This document shows positions 7,792 to 15,186 of a DNA stretch of 64,000 nucleotides, piece by piece (position 1 is the stretch's first letter; every line of letters begins with the position of its first letter). The translations under genes were made by a program, and so were the position numbers. Origin of the DNA: an uncultured Eubacteriales bacterium (GTDB lineage Bacteria; Bacillota; Clostridia; Oscillospirales; UBA644); the NCBI GenBank assembly GCA_934501435.1, contig CAKSTW010000004.1, positions 124,001 through 188,000 on the forward strand, in the 5' to 3' direction. The notes under the pieces were generated by a model. The model saw nothing but the letters and a program-made list of their open reading frames with translations, had not been told where the DNA came from and made no database searches.

Positions 7792-9153
7792 ATGTATATC
7801 AAAAAAAGGTGGGCGGTTCTTTTTGTCGTCTTTTTTACAGCCGTCGCCGCGGTTATATGCGGTTTTGCCCTTTCTTTTTATTTTGAGAAACAAACTGCCG
7901 AGGCAAGTCTCGGATATATGCAGAGGGAAAATATCGCGTCCCTTGCCGAATCGCTTGAACAGATAGATTACTCCCTGCAAAAGGGAAAATATGCGGCAAG
8001 CCCGTATCAGGCGGTGGTTCTGGCGTCCGCCGTTCTGCTTGAGACGGGCGGCGCAAAAGAGGATCTACAGCATCTTCCGATAACGGACGTCAAACTTTCC
8101 GACGTTGCAAAATATCTTTCGCAGACGGGCGAATACGTGTTTTTGCTTGCAGAAAAAACAGTCAGGGGGGACGCTGTAACCGCAGAGGATTACGCGAACC
8201 TGTCGGCGCTTTCCGAAAAGGCGGCGGCGCTTGCCGGGGAACTTCGCAATTTCAACGGAGAAGTTACCGAGGAAAACTCCGATTACGCAGCGCTGTCTTT
8301 ATTTTATAAGGCGACGGGCGCCGTTCCCGCGTCTTCGGGGGCTTCGGGTGAAATGAGCGTATTCGAGAAGATGGAAAACCTTTTCAAAAACGTTTCTCCG
8401 CTTTATTACGACGGGAAATTTGCGGACAGGCAAAAAACGGAGCCCGATCCTTTCTGGAGCGGAAAATCCGAAATTTCGGAAAGCGAGGCAAGAGAAAAAG
8501 CGGCGTATTTAATGGATATAAAGACCGAAGGCGTGTCGGGCGGAAAATCGGTCGAACGCGACGGCTTTGCCTGTTATGAATTTGAGGCGTATAACGGCGA
8601 CAGACAGACGGTCATAATGAAAAACGGCGGATATCTTTACGGTTATATCAACAATATTTCGTCGGGCGATGCTACTCTTTCGGAAGACGACGCAATAAAA
8701 AAGGCGGAAGCGTTTCTGAAAAGGGCGGGATTTGAAAATATGACCGTTACCGAAAAGGAATACAGCGGAAATACCCTTGCAGTTACTTTTGTTTCGGAAA
8801 AAGACGGGGTGATTATATATTCCGAAAAGGCGGTCGTCGGGGTGTCTCTCGGAAACGGAGAGGTCATTTCGTTTACCTCTTCGGATTTCTGGAAGAACTT
8901 AAAAAAAGAAAGGACTTTTTCCTTTAATATTTCGGCTGACGGCGCCGCGGAAAAAATTTCCGAAAGACTTGAAATAAGGGAAGTGAACCGCGCTTTTTGC
9001 CTGTCGGACGGCGGCAGGGAATACCCGTGCTACGAGTTTGTCTGCCGGAGCGGGGAAAACGGAGACGTACGCGTTTACGTCAATTCGCAGACGGGAGTGG
9101 AGGAGAAGATAGTTCTTGTTTCGGATACGGAAACGGGCACGTTTTTCGATTAG
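7792..9153 (+). CDS. ypeB: Germination protein YpeB
   Basis: In spores YpeB stabilises and localises the cortex-lytic enzyme SleB, so that cortex peptidoglycan is degraded on germination. The 453-residue protein starts with a basic stretch and one membrane segment (about residues 7-29), acting as an uncleaved signal anchor. The N-terminal domain (residues ~40-215) has the YpeB spacing, including LQHLPITDVKLSDVAKYLSQ and a following Gly-Glu/Asp-Tyr segment. The C-terminal half carries PepSY-type repeats (about 235-450: SESEAREKAAYLM, SEDDAIKKAEAFL). AAAGGAGTG precedes the ATG. sleB, its usual operon partner, is not beside it and must be elsewhere or replaced. Confidence 0.88.
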   Translation: MYIKKRWAVLFVVFFTAVAAVICGFALSFYFEKQTAEASLGYMQRENIASLAESLEQIDYSLQKGKYAASPYQAVVLASAVLLETGGAKEDLQHLPITDVKLSDVAKYLSQTGEYVFLLAEKTVRGDAVTAEDYANLSALSEKAAALAGELRNFNGEVTEENSDYAALSLFYKATGAVPASSGASGEMSVFEKMENLFKNVSPLYYDGKFADRQKTEPDPFWSGKSEISESEAREKAAYLMDIKTEGVSGGKSVERDGFACYEFEAYNGDRQTVIMKNGGYLYGYINNISSGDATLSEDDAIKKAEAFLKRAGFENMTVTEKEYSGNTLAVTFVSEKDGVIIYSEKAVVGVSLGNGEVISFTSSDFWKNLKKERTFSFNISADGAAEKISERLEIREVNRAFCLSDGGREYPCYEFVCRSGENGDVRVYVNSQTGVEEKIVLVSDTETGTFFD

Positions 9154-9192
9154 TCGGCAAAGAGGGGGACGGGCGGCAGCTTTTTTCGCAGA

Positions 9193-9227
9193 GCGAAAAA
9201 AAGGCGCGGCGAAAATTCCGCCGCGCC
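9193..9227 (-). terminator. Terminator of the HAD phosphatase gene
   Basis: On the - strand a perfect 9-base stem GGCGCGGCG / CGCCGCGCC (9203-9211 with 9219-9227) is followed by TTTTTTTCGC. It lies 24 bases past the phosphatase stop. The neighbouring 9181-9201 also forms a 9-base hairpin (TTTTTTCGC / GCGAAAAAA), and 9229-9242 is a 14-base palindrome, CGCAGTATACTGCG. Confidence 0.85.
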
Positions 9228-9250
9228 CCGCAGTATACTGCGTTGCCGCC

Positions 9251-9901
9251 CTATTGCAATATTAAGGCTGCGAGTTTCTTCGGTTTGTCGGTGATGACCG
9301 TCGCTCCGTGTTCTTCCAGAAATCCGGGAGAGCGGAAACCCCATGAAACGGAAATGCAGTCCGTTCCCGCGTTTTTTGCCGTTTCTATATCGACGTCCGA
9401 ATCTCCTATATATACCGTTTTTTCGGGCGGAACGCCGAGTTTTTCCATGACGGAAAGCACGGTGTCGGGCGCGGGTTTTTTCCTTACCGAGTCGGTCGAA
9501 CCCGCCGCCATATCGAAAAGACCCGGAAAATATTTTTCGCAGAGAAGAATTACGCCGTAATGCTCTTTATTTGAGACGACCGCGGTTTTCATTCCTCTTT
9601 CGCGGAGTTTTTTTACGGTTTCCGAAATTCCGTCGTACGGACGCGTGTTGTCCGCGCAGTGGATTTTATAATGACCGTTGAACGTCTCAAAAATTTTGTC
9701 TTTTGTTTCTTTATCGGTGTTTTCGGGCGCGGCTCTGTCTATCAGTTTTCTTACGCCGTTTCCGACAAACCGTCTCACTTCGTCGGTCGTCCGTTCGGGA
9801 AACCCGTTTTTTCTGAGTGCGAAATTAAGACTGTTTTTCAGGTCTTCGAGAGTGTCGAGGATAGTTCCGTCCATATCGAAGACCGCAAGTTCGTATTTCA
9901 T
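9251..9901 (-). CDS. HAD-superfamily phosphatase, phosphoglycolate phosphatase-like
   Basis: A 216-residue cytoplasmic phosphatase. HAD motif I is FDMDGTILDT (residues 8-17, Asp nucleophile and acid/base Asp), motif II TAVVSNK, motif III Lys in RKKPAPDT, and motif IV YIGDSDVDIETAKNAG. The helical cap between residues ~15 and 80 (subfamily IA) matches Gph and PpaX. Phosphoglycolate, pyrophosphate or another small phosphate ester could be the substrate; the sequence does not decide. AAAGGAG precedes the ATG, and the upstream transporter gene ends 10 bases earlier, so the two share a transcript. Confidence 0.9.
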   Translation of the reverse strand: MKYELAVFDMDGTILDTLEDLKNSLNFALRKNGFPERTTDEVRRFVGNGVRKLIDRAAPENTDKETKDKIFETFNGHYKIHCADNTRPYDGISETVKKLRERGMKTAVVSNKEHYGVILLCEKYFPGLFDMAAGSTDSVRKKPAPDTVLSVMEKLGVPPEKTVYIGDSDVDIETAKNAGTDCISVSWGFRSPGFLEEHGATVITDKPKKLAALILQ

Positions 9902-9911
9902 TTTTTCTCCT

Positions 9912-10835
9912 TTATATTATGAGCAGCAGAAGCGGCAGGGTAATGATACTCATAACCGAAGCCACAAGCACGATATTTGCCGAAAGTTCCTGTTCTTTGC
10001 CGTGAAGTTCCGCGAGAGTCAGGATAAACGCCGCCGAGGGAGCCGCGGAAAGAACGAAAAGGGTCGTTTTGAAGATGTCGTCGAAAAACGGCAGGAAACA
10101 GACGCATAAAAACGCGAATATCGGGAAAACGACAAGTTTCGACAGCGCCGTTATATAGGTAAAAGGCTGTGAAAAGACCTTTTTCAGGCTCATCGACGCA
10201 AGTCTCATTCCGAGAACGAGCATACATATCGCGGTCGTTACGTTTCCGAGAAGGGAGACTGCTCCCGCAAGAGGGGAGGGCAGAGTTATCCCGAAAAAGT
10301 ATATCGGGAGCGCTATGACGAGAGCGACGGTCGTCGGGTTTAAGAAAACGGTCTTTAACGAGATGAATTTTTTGTTCTGCGTTATCATAAAAACGCCGAC
10401 GGTAAAGACTATGAGGTTCATTGCGACGACGTACGCCATGCAGTAGCAGACCGCGAGCGGATATCCCGGAAACAGGGCTTTGACGAGCGGAAGTCCGAAA
10501 AATCCGACGTTTCCGAGTACCGAACCTATAGAGAAAATGCGGTATTTCGGGTCTTCGTATCTTTTGCGGAGAACGGCATAAAGAATAATGAAGAAAAGCA
10601 GCATGACGGCAATCGCCGTGAAAAAGAATTTTATTATTTCAAGAAAACTCCCGAGGGAATATTCCATTTCGGAAAATGCGTTTATTATCATACACGGGCT
10701 GCATATATACAGCAAAAACGCCGAAAGCGATTTCGCGTGCGATGGGTCCGCCTTTTTTGATTTGACAAGGATAAACCCGCACGCCATATACATGAGCATC
10801 GTGAGTACGTTTATAAAAACAGTGTAAGCAGCCAT
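9912..10835 (-). CDS. AEC-family transporter (auxin-efflux-carrier fold)
   Basis: A 307-residue membrane protein with about ten hydrophobic segments and no large soluble domain, matching the AEC/malonate-type carriers. The segment GNVGFFGLPLVKALF in the first half (the AEC NxGxxGxP-like region) and LGMRLASMSLKK in the middle are characteristic. The start chosen, MAAYTVFINVL at 10835, has GGAGGAG five to eight bases upstream; a longer frame to 10886 would overlap the promoter. Substrate is unknown; members export or import organic acids and amino acids. It is cotranscribed with the HAD phosphatase gene. Confidence 0.85.
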   Translation of the reverse strand: MAAYTVFINVLTMLMYMACGFILVKSKKADPSHAKSLSAFLLYICSPCMIINAFSEMEYSLGSFLEIIKFFFTAIAVMLLFFIILYAVLRKRYEDPKYRIFSIGSVLGNVGFFGLPLVKALFPGYPLAVCYCMAYVVAMNLIVFTVGVFMITQNKKFISLKTVFLNPTTVALVIALPIYFFGITLPSPLAGAVSLLGNVTTAICMLVLGMRLASMSLKKVFSQPFTYITALSKLVVFPIFAFLCVCFLPFFDDIFKTTLFVLSAAPSAAFILTLAELHGKEQELSANIVLVASVMSIITLPLLLLII

Positions 10836-10857
10836 TGATCTCCTCCGTTCTTCGGAA

Positions 10858-10886
10858 ATTATAGCATTTTTCCCGAACGGTGTCAA
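10858..10886 (-). promoter_or_regulatory. SigA-type promoter of the AEC transporter-phosphatase unit
   Basis: TTGACA (10881-10886) and TATAAT (10858-10863) on the - strand, 17 bases apart: a full consensus promoter 22 bases before the chosen start codon. Confidence 0.92.
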
Positions 10887-10902
10887 TCAAAAAGGCTTTA
10901 TT

Positions 10903-11577
10903 TCACATATATTTGCTTAATTTTTCGCGAAGAACGGAAAGCGCCTTTTTTTCTATCCTTGAAACGTAAGAACGCGAGATGCCGAGCCTTGCGGCGGTCT
11001 CTTTCTGCGTAAGCGGCGGGGCTTTCAGCCCGTAACGCAGGACTATGACCGTTTTTTCTCTTTCGTCGAGGTCTGCGTCTATCGCTTTAAGCATCGCTTC
11101 CGTGCTGATCTTTCCCGCTATCGTCTCGACGATGCGGTCGTCTTCGGAGATTATATCCGAAATGAGCAGGGCGTTGCCGTCCTTGTCTTCGTCGATATGC
11201 TCGTTTATCGAAACGTCGCCCGCCGTCTTTTTTTTCGATCGGAAATACATCAGTATCTCGTTTTCGATACAGCGCGCCGCATAAGTCGAAAGTTTCGTCT
11301 TTTTCGTGCAGTCGAAACTGTCGACCGCCTTGATAAGTCCTATCGTCCCTATTGATATTAGGTCGTCCTGTTCGTCGCTTGCAGAGTAGTATTTTTTGAC
11401 GATATGCGCGACGAGCCGCAGATTTCTTTCTATGAGGATATTCCGCGCGTTTCGGTCTCCTGCGCTTTTCAGTTCCGTATATTTCCGCTCTTCGGCGGCG
11501 GAAAGCGGTTTCGGAAAAGACCCCTGCCCCGAAATATGCAGGACCATAAAGAAAATTTTCATCAGCAATTCTATCAT
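10903..11577 (-). CDS. sigK: Sporulation sigma factor SigK, with pro-sequence
   Basis: Late mother-cell sigma factor of sporulation. The 224-residue product begins with a hydrophobic stretch (MIELLMKIFFMVLHISG) before SFPKPLSAAEE, the place where pro-SigK is cleaved by SpoIVFB in Bacillus. Region 2 reads RNLRLVAHIVKKYY and DLISIGTIGLIKAVDSF, with TYAARCIENEILMYFR after it. Region 4 reads TQKETAARLGISRSYVSRIEKKAL. The frame is continuous, so there is no skin-type element interrupting it here. AGAGGTG stands before the ATG. No SigA promoter is evident upstream; expression by SigE is expected from the family but I could not place a clear SigE box. Confidence 0.92.
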   Translation of the reverse strand: MIELLMKIFFMVLHISGQGSFPKPLSAAEERKYTELKSAGDRNARNILIERNLRLVAHIVKKYYSASDEQDDLISIGTIGLIKAVDSFDCTKKTKLSTYAARCIENEILMYFRSKKKTAGDVSINEHIDEDKDGNALLISDIISEDDRIVETIAGKISTEAMLKAIDADLDEREKTVIVLRYGLKAPPLTQKETAARLGISRSYVSRIEKKALSVLREKLSKYM

Positions 11578-11657
11578 AAAAACACCTCTTAAAATTTTAT
11601 TTGGTTTTTCTCCTTTTTATGACAATAAATTCAAAAAAAATGGGGTAAAATTACTTA

Positions 11658-11663
11658 TATAAT
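11658..11663 (+). promoter_or_regulatory. Possible -10 box of the small basic protein gene
   Basis: TATAAT at 11658-11663 overlaps a candidate ATG at 11662, which argues that translation begins at the next ATG (11683). No good -35 hexamer is found 16-18 bases upstream. Confidence 0.35.
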
Positions 11664-11682
11664 GAAAAGAAAGGCGAAAAAA

Positions 11683-11883
11683 ATGATAAAAGGCGTAAAC
11701 AAAAATGTTGTCGTGATAAAAGACATTAAAAACGAAGTTTTTGAAGAGGCTATTTTTATTCTGCGCCCGCAGAAAAAGAAACCGAAAAAATCCGTCCTCT
11801 TAAAAGAGGTACGGAAAATAATCGAAACCGAAACCGATATCTGCCTTGCGGAAGAAAGGCGCGGAAAAATGAAAAAAAGGTAA
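11683..11883 (+). CDS. Small basic conserved-type protein, function unknown
   Basis: A 66-residue product starting MIKGVNKNVVVIKDIKN. The core VNKxVxxIxxxxNExFExAIxxxRP resembles a short family seen in many Clostridia, which I recall only as unnamed, so no function is given. The tail is rich in Lys, Arg and Glu. The ATG at 11683 is preferred to that at 11662 because AAAGGCG precedes it and because a TATAAT box overlaps the earlier ATG. It is divergent from sigK, whose start lies about 100 bases away. No membrane segment or cysteine motif. Confidence 0.55.
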   Translation: MIKGVNKNVVVIKDIKNEVFEEAIFILRPQKKKPKKSVLLKEVRKIIETETDICLAEERRGKMKKR

Positions 11884-12388
11884 TGGTCATTTTGCACAAA
11901 AGCGTTTTTTTTCAAAACCCGGAATTCTGTTTTTTTATGCCGGATATGTATTCGGTATGAATTTATGCAAAATCTGTGGAAAAGTCTGTTGAAAAGGTGT
12001 AAAAGTCTTGATTTTTCCGCTTTTTTCCGATTCAAGCAATCTGCTTGACAAAATTTATATACATTTTGTCAAGAATATCCCTTTACAGTAAAAATGCGGC
12101 AACCGCGCCGTTTTACCGAAATGCTAAATGAAAAACACAGGCGTTTTCTGCATAATTTTTTCAACTTTTCCACTGCTTTTCAAAAAAGATGTTCAAACCT
12201 GTGGAAAACTGTGTTGAAAATGCTGAAAACTCTTGACTTTAACGGCGTTTGCGGCTTTTTTCGACAAATCCTGTCAAAAAAAGTTCAAAATTTAAGAAAG
12301 CCGAAAAACGGGCATTTTAAGCGGTTTCGGATTTTTTTGTGAAAAATCACGATACTTTTCCTCTTGACACGGAAAAAACCGGGGCGGC
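11884..12388. promoter_or_regulatory. AT-rich gene-free region with clustered TGTNGAAAA motifs
   Basis: No gene is seen in this 500-base stretch. It carries TGTGGAAAA at 11975 and 12200, TGTTGAAAA at 11987 and 12212, TGCTGAAAA at 12221, and inverted relatives TTTTTCAAC/TTTTCCACT at 12157-12174. It also has TTTTTCGACAAA (12257-12268, an exact Spo0A box on -) and TGTCAAAAAA (12272-12281). TGTGGAAAA differs by one base from the DnaA box. The motif pairs at 11975 and 12200 both have 12-base spacing and continue into similar flanks, so about 45 bases are duplicated. A binding region for DnaA and/or Spo0A is the best reading. Confidence 0.5.
12033..12073. repeat. Perfect palindrome overlapping a second hairpin
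   Basis: CTTGACAAAAT (12044-12054) and ATTTTGTCAAG (12063-12073) are perfect inverted repeats around the 8-base centre TTATATAC. The left arm shares its CTTG with a smaller hairpin CAAGCA-atc-TGCTTG (12033-12047), so the two cannot form together. Each arm contains TTTTGTCAA, close to the Spo0A box. It may be a protein operator or a switching RNA structure. Confidence 0.6.
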
Positions 12389-12417
12389 TTGATAAATTTT
12401 TGCGTCTGTGCTATAAT
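12389..12417 (+). promoter_or_regulatory. Strong SigA-type promoter with extended -10
   Basis: TTGATA (12389-12394), 17 bases, TATAAT (12412-12417) preceded by TGC (extended -10). It lies 18 bases before the start of the following gene. A further TTGACA at 12364-12369 has no -10 partner at the right distance. Confidence 0.88.
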
Positions 12418-12435
12418 TCTTTCTGGAGGAACATT

Positions 12436-12858
12436 ATGAAAAACGATCCGATAAGAAGTTATGCGACCGCTGCCCTGCGGCGTTACGCCGAGTACGGCAG
12501 GCGGGACGAAAAGACCCTTGAAAAACTGATATATGAAAGGTTTCTTTCGAAAGGGGAGGATATTGCGAAACGAAAGACGGAGGAATACCGTCCGTTTCTT
12601 GAGGATATCCGCGCCGCAAGGGAGACCGTGGAGCATTTTTCGGCGGAGCCCGAAATTCTTAAGAACATAGAAGAAATATATTTTTTCATGCCGTCGTCGC
12701 CTCTCAAAAAGAACGAAGTGACGAACAGAATACGCTTTGCTTCCCTTTCGGAGGGCGTTTCCGAAAGAGCGGTCTTTGCGAGACTTAAAAAGGTGCGCCT
12801 TTATTTTGCCGTTCGCCGCGGCCTTTTCGTCGGCGATATCCCCGATTTTATGAAATAA
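12436..12858 (+). CDS. Unknown 140-residue protein, possible helix-turn-helix C-terminus
   Basis: The product starts MKNDPIRSYATAALRRYAEYG and is soluble, basic and mostly helical. Residues ~85-125 (LKKNEVTNRIRFASLSEGVSERAVFARLKKVR) resemble a helix-turn-helix with the second helix ERAVFARLKKV, in the manner of sigma region 4 or small phage regulators. That is only a pattern impression. The start is well fixed: GGAGG lies eight bases before the ATG and a strong promoter 18 bases before that. It has a terminator right after the stop, so it is a single-gene unit. I do not recognise the family. Confidence 0.65.
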   Translation: MKNDPIRSYATAALRRYAEYGRRDEKTLEKLIYERFLSKGEDIAKRKTEEYRPFLEDIRAARETVEHFSAEPEILKNIEEIYFFMPSSPLKKNEVTNRIRFASLSEGVSERAVFARLKKVRLYFAVRRGLFVGDIPDFMK

Positions 12859-12861
12859 TTT

Positions 12862-12904
12862 CCGCCCGCGGTCGTTTTCGGCTGTTTTACGGGCGGTTTT
12901 TTTC
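12862..12904 (+). terminator. Intrinsic terminator after the unknown 140-residue protein
   Basis: CCGCCCG (12862-12868) pairs with CGGGCGG (12890-12896), followed by seven T residues. Classic form, three bases after the stop codon. Confidence 0.9.
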
Positions 12905-12915
12905 TTGGCGGAAAC

Positions 12916-12971
12916 AAACTTTTATCGCCCGACGGGGCTTTTTCGGGTTTTTCCCCTTTTGCCTTGTCGGG
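12916..12971 (+). repeat. Dispersed repeat element L, copy 2
   Basis: Starts AACTTTTATCGCCCGACG and ends CTTGTCGGG, matching 1125-1186 in the same orientation. Here CGCCCGAC and GTCGGGCG (about 12925-12973) are perfect inverted repeats, so a long hairpin is possible. Confidence 0.55.
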
Positions 12972-13069
12972 CGTCAGTCCGTCTGCTTCTCAAAAAGAAA
13001 ATCACGAAAACTTTTCTGCGGCGGTTTTTACGGTACGGTTTTCGGTATAACGACAGGGTTTCCGCGAAA

Positions 13070-13100
13070 GTCGGGACGGAAATCGGTCCGTCAAAACCGA
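13070..13100 (-). repeat. Dispersed repeat element E, copy 2 (inverted)
   Basis: GTCGGGAC (13070-13077) and TCCGTCAAAACCGA (13087-13100) are the reverse complements of the two blocks at 834-841 and 812-825. It lies in the gene-free 365 bases ahead of metK; nothing else is recognised there apart from element L, the preceding terminator and the metK promoter. Confidence 0.55.
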
Positions 13101-13157
13101 TTCGGGTACGATTCTTCTCCGCTTATGTGATATAACTGCAAAATTTCTTTATTTGGC

Positions 13158-13186
13158 TTTACTTTTAAGAAATAATATGTTATACT
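13158..13186 (+). promoter_or_regulatory. SigA-type promoter of the metK operon
   Basis: TTTACT (13158-13163), 17 bases, TATACT (13181-13186) with TGT ahead of it. The leader to the metK start is under 40 bases, too short for a SAM riboswitch. Confidence 0.75.
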
Positions 13187-13223
13187 TTATACGTATATGT
13201 ACGATTGACATGGAGGAAAAAAT

Positions 13224-14363
13224 ATGAGACAGTTTTTTACGTCGGAGTCCGTTACGGAGGGGCATCCCGATAAGATCTGCGACCAGATCTCCGACGCTGT
13301 TCTTGACAGCATAATAGAAAAAGACCCCACGGCGCGCGTTGCCTGCGAGACGGTTGTCACGACGGGTATGGCGCTTGTTATGGGCGAAATTACGACTTCC
13401 TGCTACGCCGACATCCCGAAAATAGCGCGCGAAGTCATAAGAGAAATAGGCTACGACAGAGCGAAGTTCGGATTTGACTGCGACACCTGCGCGGTGCTTA
13501 CCGCGATCGACGAGCAGTCTCCCGATATTGCGATGGGGGTCGACCGCGACGGGGCGGGAGACCAGGGAATGATGTTCGGATACGCCTGCAACGAGACCCC
13601 GACCCTTATGCCGATGCCGATATATTACGCGCACCTTCTTGCAAAAAAACTCACCGACGTGAGAAAGAGCGGCAAAGTCGATTTTCTCCGTCCCGACGGC
13701 AAAACACAGGTCACCGTCGAATATGACGACGGGAAACCCGTAAGAATAGACACCGTTCTTATTTCGACCCAGCATTCCGATAAGGTCGGACAGGCTGAGA
13801 TAAAGGAAGCGCTTGTCGAATACGTTATAAAACCCGTAATTCCGGCGGACCTTATGGACGAAAACACCAAAATACTCGTAAACCCGACGGGCAAATTCGT
13901 CGTCGGCGGTCCTCAGGGCGACAGCGGACTTACCGGAAGAAAGATAATCGTCGATACCTACGGCGGATACGCGCGTCACGGCGGCGGAGCCTTTTCCGGC
14001 AAAGACCCGACAAAGGTCGACCGCAGCGCGGCGTATATGGCGAGATATATCGCCAAAAATATCGTAAAAGCGGGCATTGCAGACAAATGCGAAGTTGAAC
14101 TTGCTTATGCCATCGGAGTATCCGAACCCGTTTCGGTCCTTGCGGATACCTTCGGAACGGGAAAGTATTCCGACGAGAAAATCGCCGACGCCGTAAAGAA
14201 AGTTTTCGATATGAGACCGTCGGCAATAATAAAACAGCTCGACCTGCGCAAGCCTATCTATAAAAAACTTGCGGCATACGGTCAGATAGGCAGAGAAGAC
14301 CTCGGCGTTCGCTGGGAAGTCTGCGATAAGACCGAAGAGATTCTGAAGGCTCTTGAAGATTGA
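13224..14363 (+). CDS. metK: S-adenosylmethionine synthetase
   Basis: Makes S-adenosylmethionine from ATP and methionine in the cytoplasm. The N-terminal motif FTSESVTEGHPDKICDQISD, the ATP-binding GAGDQGMMFGYACNE, and the phosphate loop GGGAFSGKDPTKVDRSAAY are all present, with the K and D residues of the active site. Length 379 is near the usual 390. GGAGG precedes the ATG by nine bases. It heads a + unit running metK, PHP phosphatase, ispE, alaS, HIT gene. The long antisense open frame inside it is a shadow. Confidence 0.97.
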   Translation: MRQFFTSESVTEGHPDKICDQISDAVLDSIIEKDPTARVACETVVTTGMALVMGEITTSCYADIPKIAREVIREIGYDRAKFGFDCDTCAVLTAIDEQSPDIAMGVDRDGAGDQGMMFGYACNETPTLMPMPIYYAHLLAKKLTDVRKSGKVDFLRPDGKTQVTVEYDDGKPVRIDTVLISTQHSDKVGQAEIKEALVEYVIKPVIPADLMDENTKILVNPTGKFVVGGPQGDSGLTGRKIIVDTYGGYARHGGGAFSGKDPTKVDRSAAYMARYIAKNIVKAGIADKCEVELAYAIGVSEPVSVLADTFGTGKYSDEKIADAVKKVFDMRPSAIIKQLDLRKPIYKKLAAYGQIGREDLGVRWEVCDKTEEILKALED

Positions 14364-14373
14364 GGCGAAAACG

Positions 14374-15186
14374 TTGTTCAGGGAAGATTACCATTTGCAC
14401 AGTCGTTTTTCTCCCGACTCTTCGGAAGAACCGGAAGAAATAATAAAGACGGCTTACGAAAAAGGGCTTGACCGTATAATTTTTACCGAGCATTGCGAAG
14501 CGAACTTAAACGAAGCGATGCCGGAGGGAAAACCCGCGTGGCCGCCTCTTGATATTGCGGCATACACCGCGAAAATAGAAGAACTCAAAAAGACCGCGCC
14601 CTTAAGCGTCGGCGTCGGCATCGAACTCGGACAGGCGACTTTCGCCCTTGAAAACGCCGAAAAAGCGCTCGGCGCCTACGACTGGGATTTCGTTCTCGGC
14701 TCAATGCACAATATAAGAAACGGAATAGATTTTTACTACGTCGACTATTCAAAGGCGGATATCGGGGGGCTTACGAAACTTTATTTCGAAGACCTCTACG
14801 ACCTTGTAAAGTGGAACGGCTTTGACGTCCTTTCGCATCTTTACTATCATCTCCGCTACATATACCGTCAGCATTACACTCTCGACATAAGAAAATACGA
14901 ACCCGAAATAAGGGAGATTTTCAGACTGCTTGTCGAAAACGGAAAAGGAATAGAAATAAACACCTCTTCTTTCGACGGGGCGTTCGGAGACGTTATTCCG
15001 GGACTTTATTTCTTAAAAGTCTATAAAGAGGTCGGCGGCGAAATAATAACCGTCGGAAGCGACGCTCATAAGGCGGAAAGGATAGCGCTCGGCTTTGATT
15101 ACGCCTACGACCTTCTGCGCGAAGCGGGCTTTAAGGCGGTCTCGGTCTTCGAAAAAAGAAAAGTGTCGTTTAAGGATATCGTATGA
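14374..15186 (+). CDS. PHP-domain phosphatase, histidinol-phosphatase type
   Basis: A metal-dependent phosphoesterase of the PHP fold, most like HisK histidinol phosphatases. The metal motifs are DYHLHSRFSPDS near the start (HxH), FTEHCEAN, GSMHN, and DVLSHLYYHLRY, ending with GSDAHKAE. About 270 residues, the normal length. I place the start at TTG 14374 (product MFREDYHLHS) because GAGG at 14362-14365 fits it and most relatives begin four or five residues before the HxH; a TTG at 14353 is the alternative. It immediately follows metK. The substrate could be histidinol phosphate or another phosphoester; no other his gene is present. Confidence 0.82.
   Translation: MFREDYHLHSRFSPDSSEEPEEIIKTAYEKGLDRIIFTEHCEANLNEAMPEGKPAWPPLDIAAYTAKIEELKKTAPLSVGVGIELGQATFALENAEKALGAYDWDFVLGSMHNIRNGIDFYYVDYSKADIGGLTKLYFEDLYDLVKWNGFDVLSHLYYHLRYIYRQHYTLDIRKYEPEIREIFRLLVENGKGIEINTSSFDGAFGDVIPGLYFLKVYKEVGGEIITVGSDAHKAERIALGFDYAYDLLREAGFKAVSVFEKRKVSFKDIV

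Noticed and set aside
11884..12435. Replication origin oriC
   Set aside because: DnaA-box-like motifs are only near-matches, dnaA and dnaN are not adjacent, and strand switching here is not the single divergence expected at an origin. Kept as a motif cluster only.
13187..13223. SAM riboswitch ahead of metK
   Set aside because: The leader from the predicted promoter is under 40 bases and shows no SAM aptamer features.
14353..14373. Alternative TTG start of the PHP phosphatase gene inside metK
   Set aside because: The TTG at 14374 has a better ribosome site and gives the usual distance to the HxH motif.
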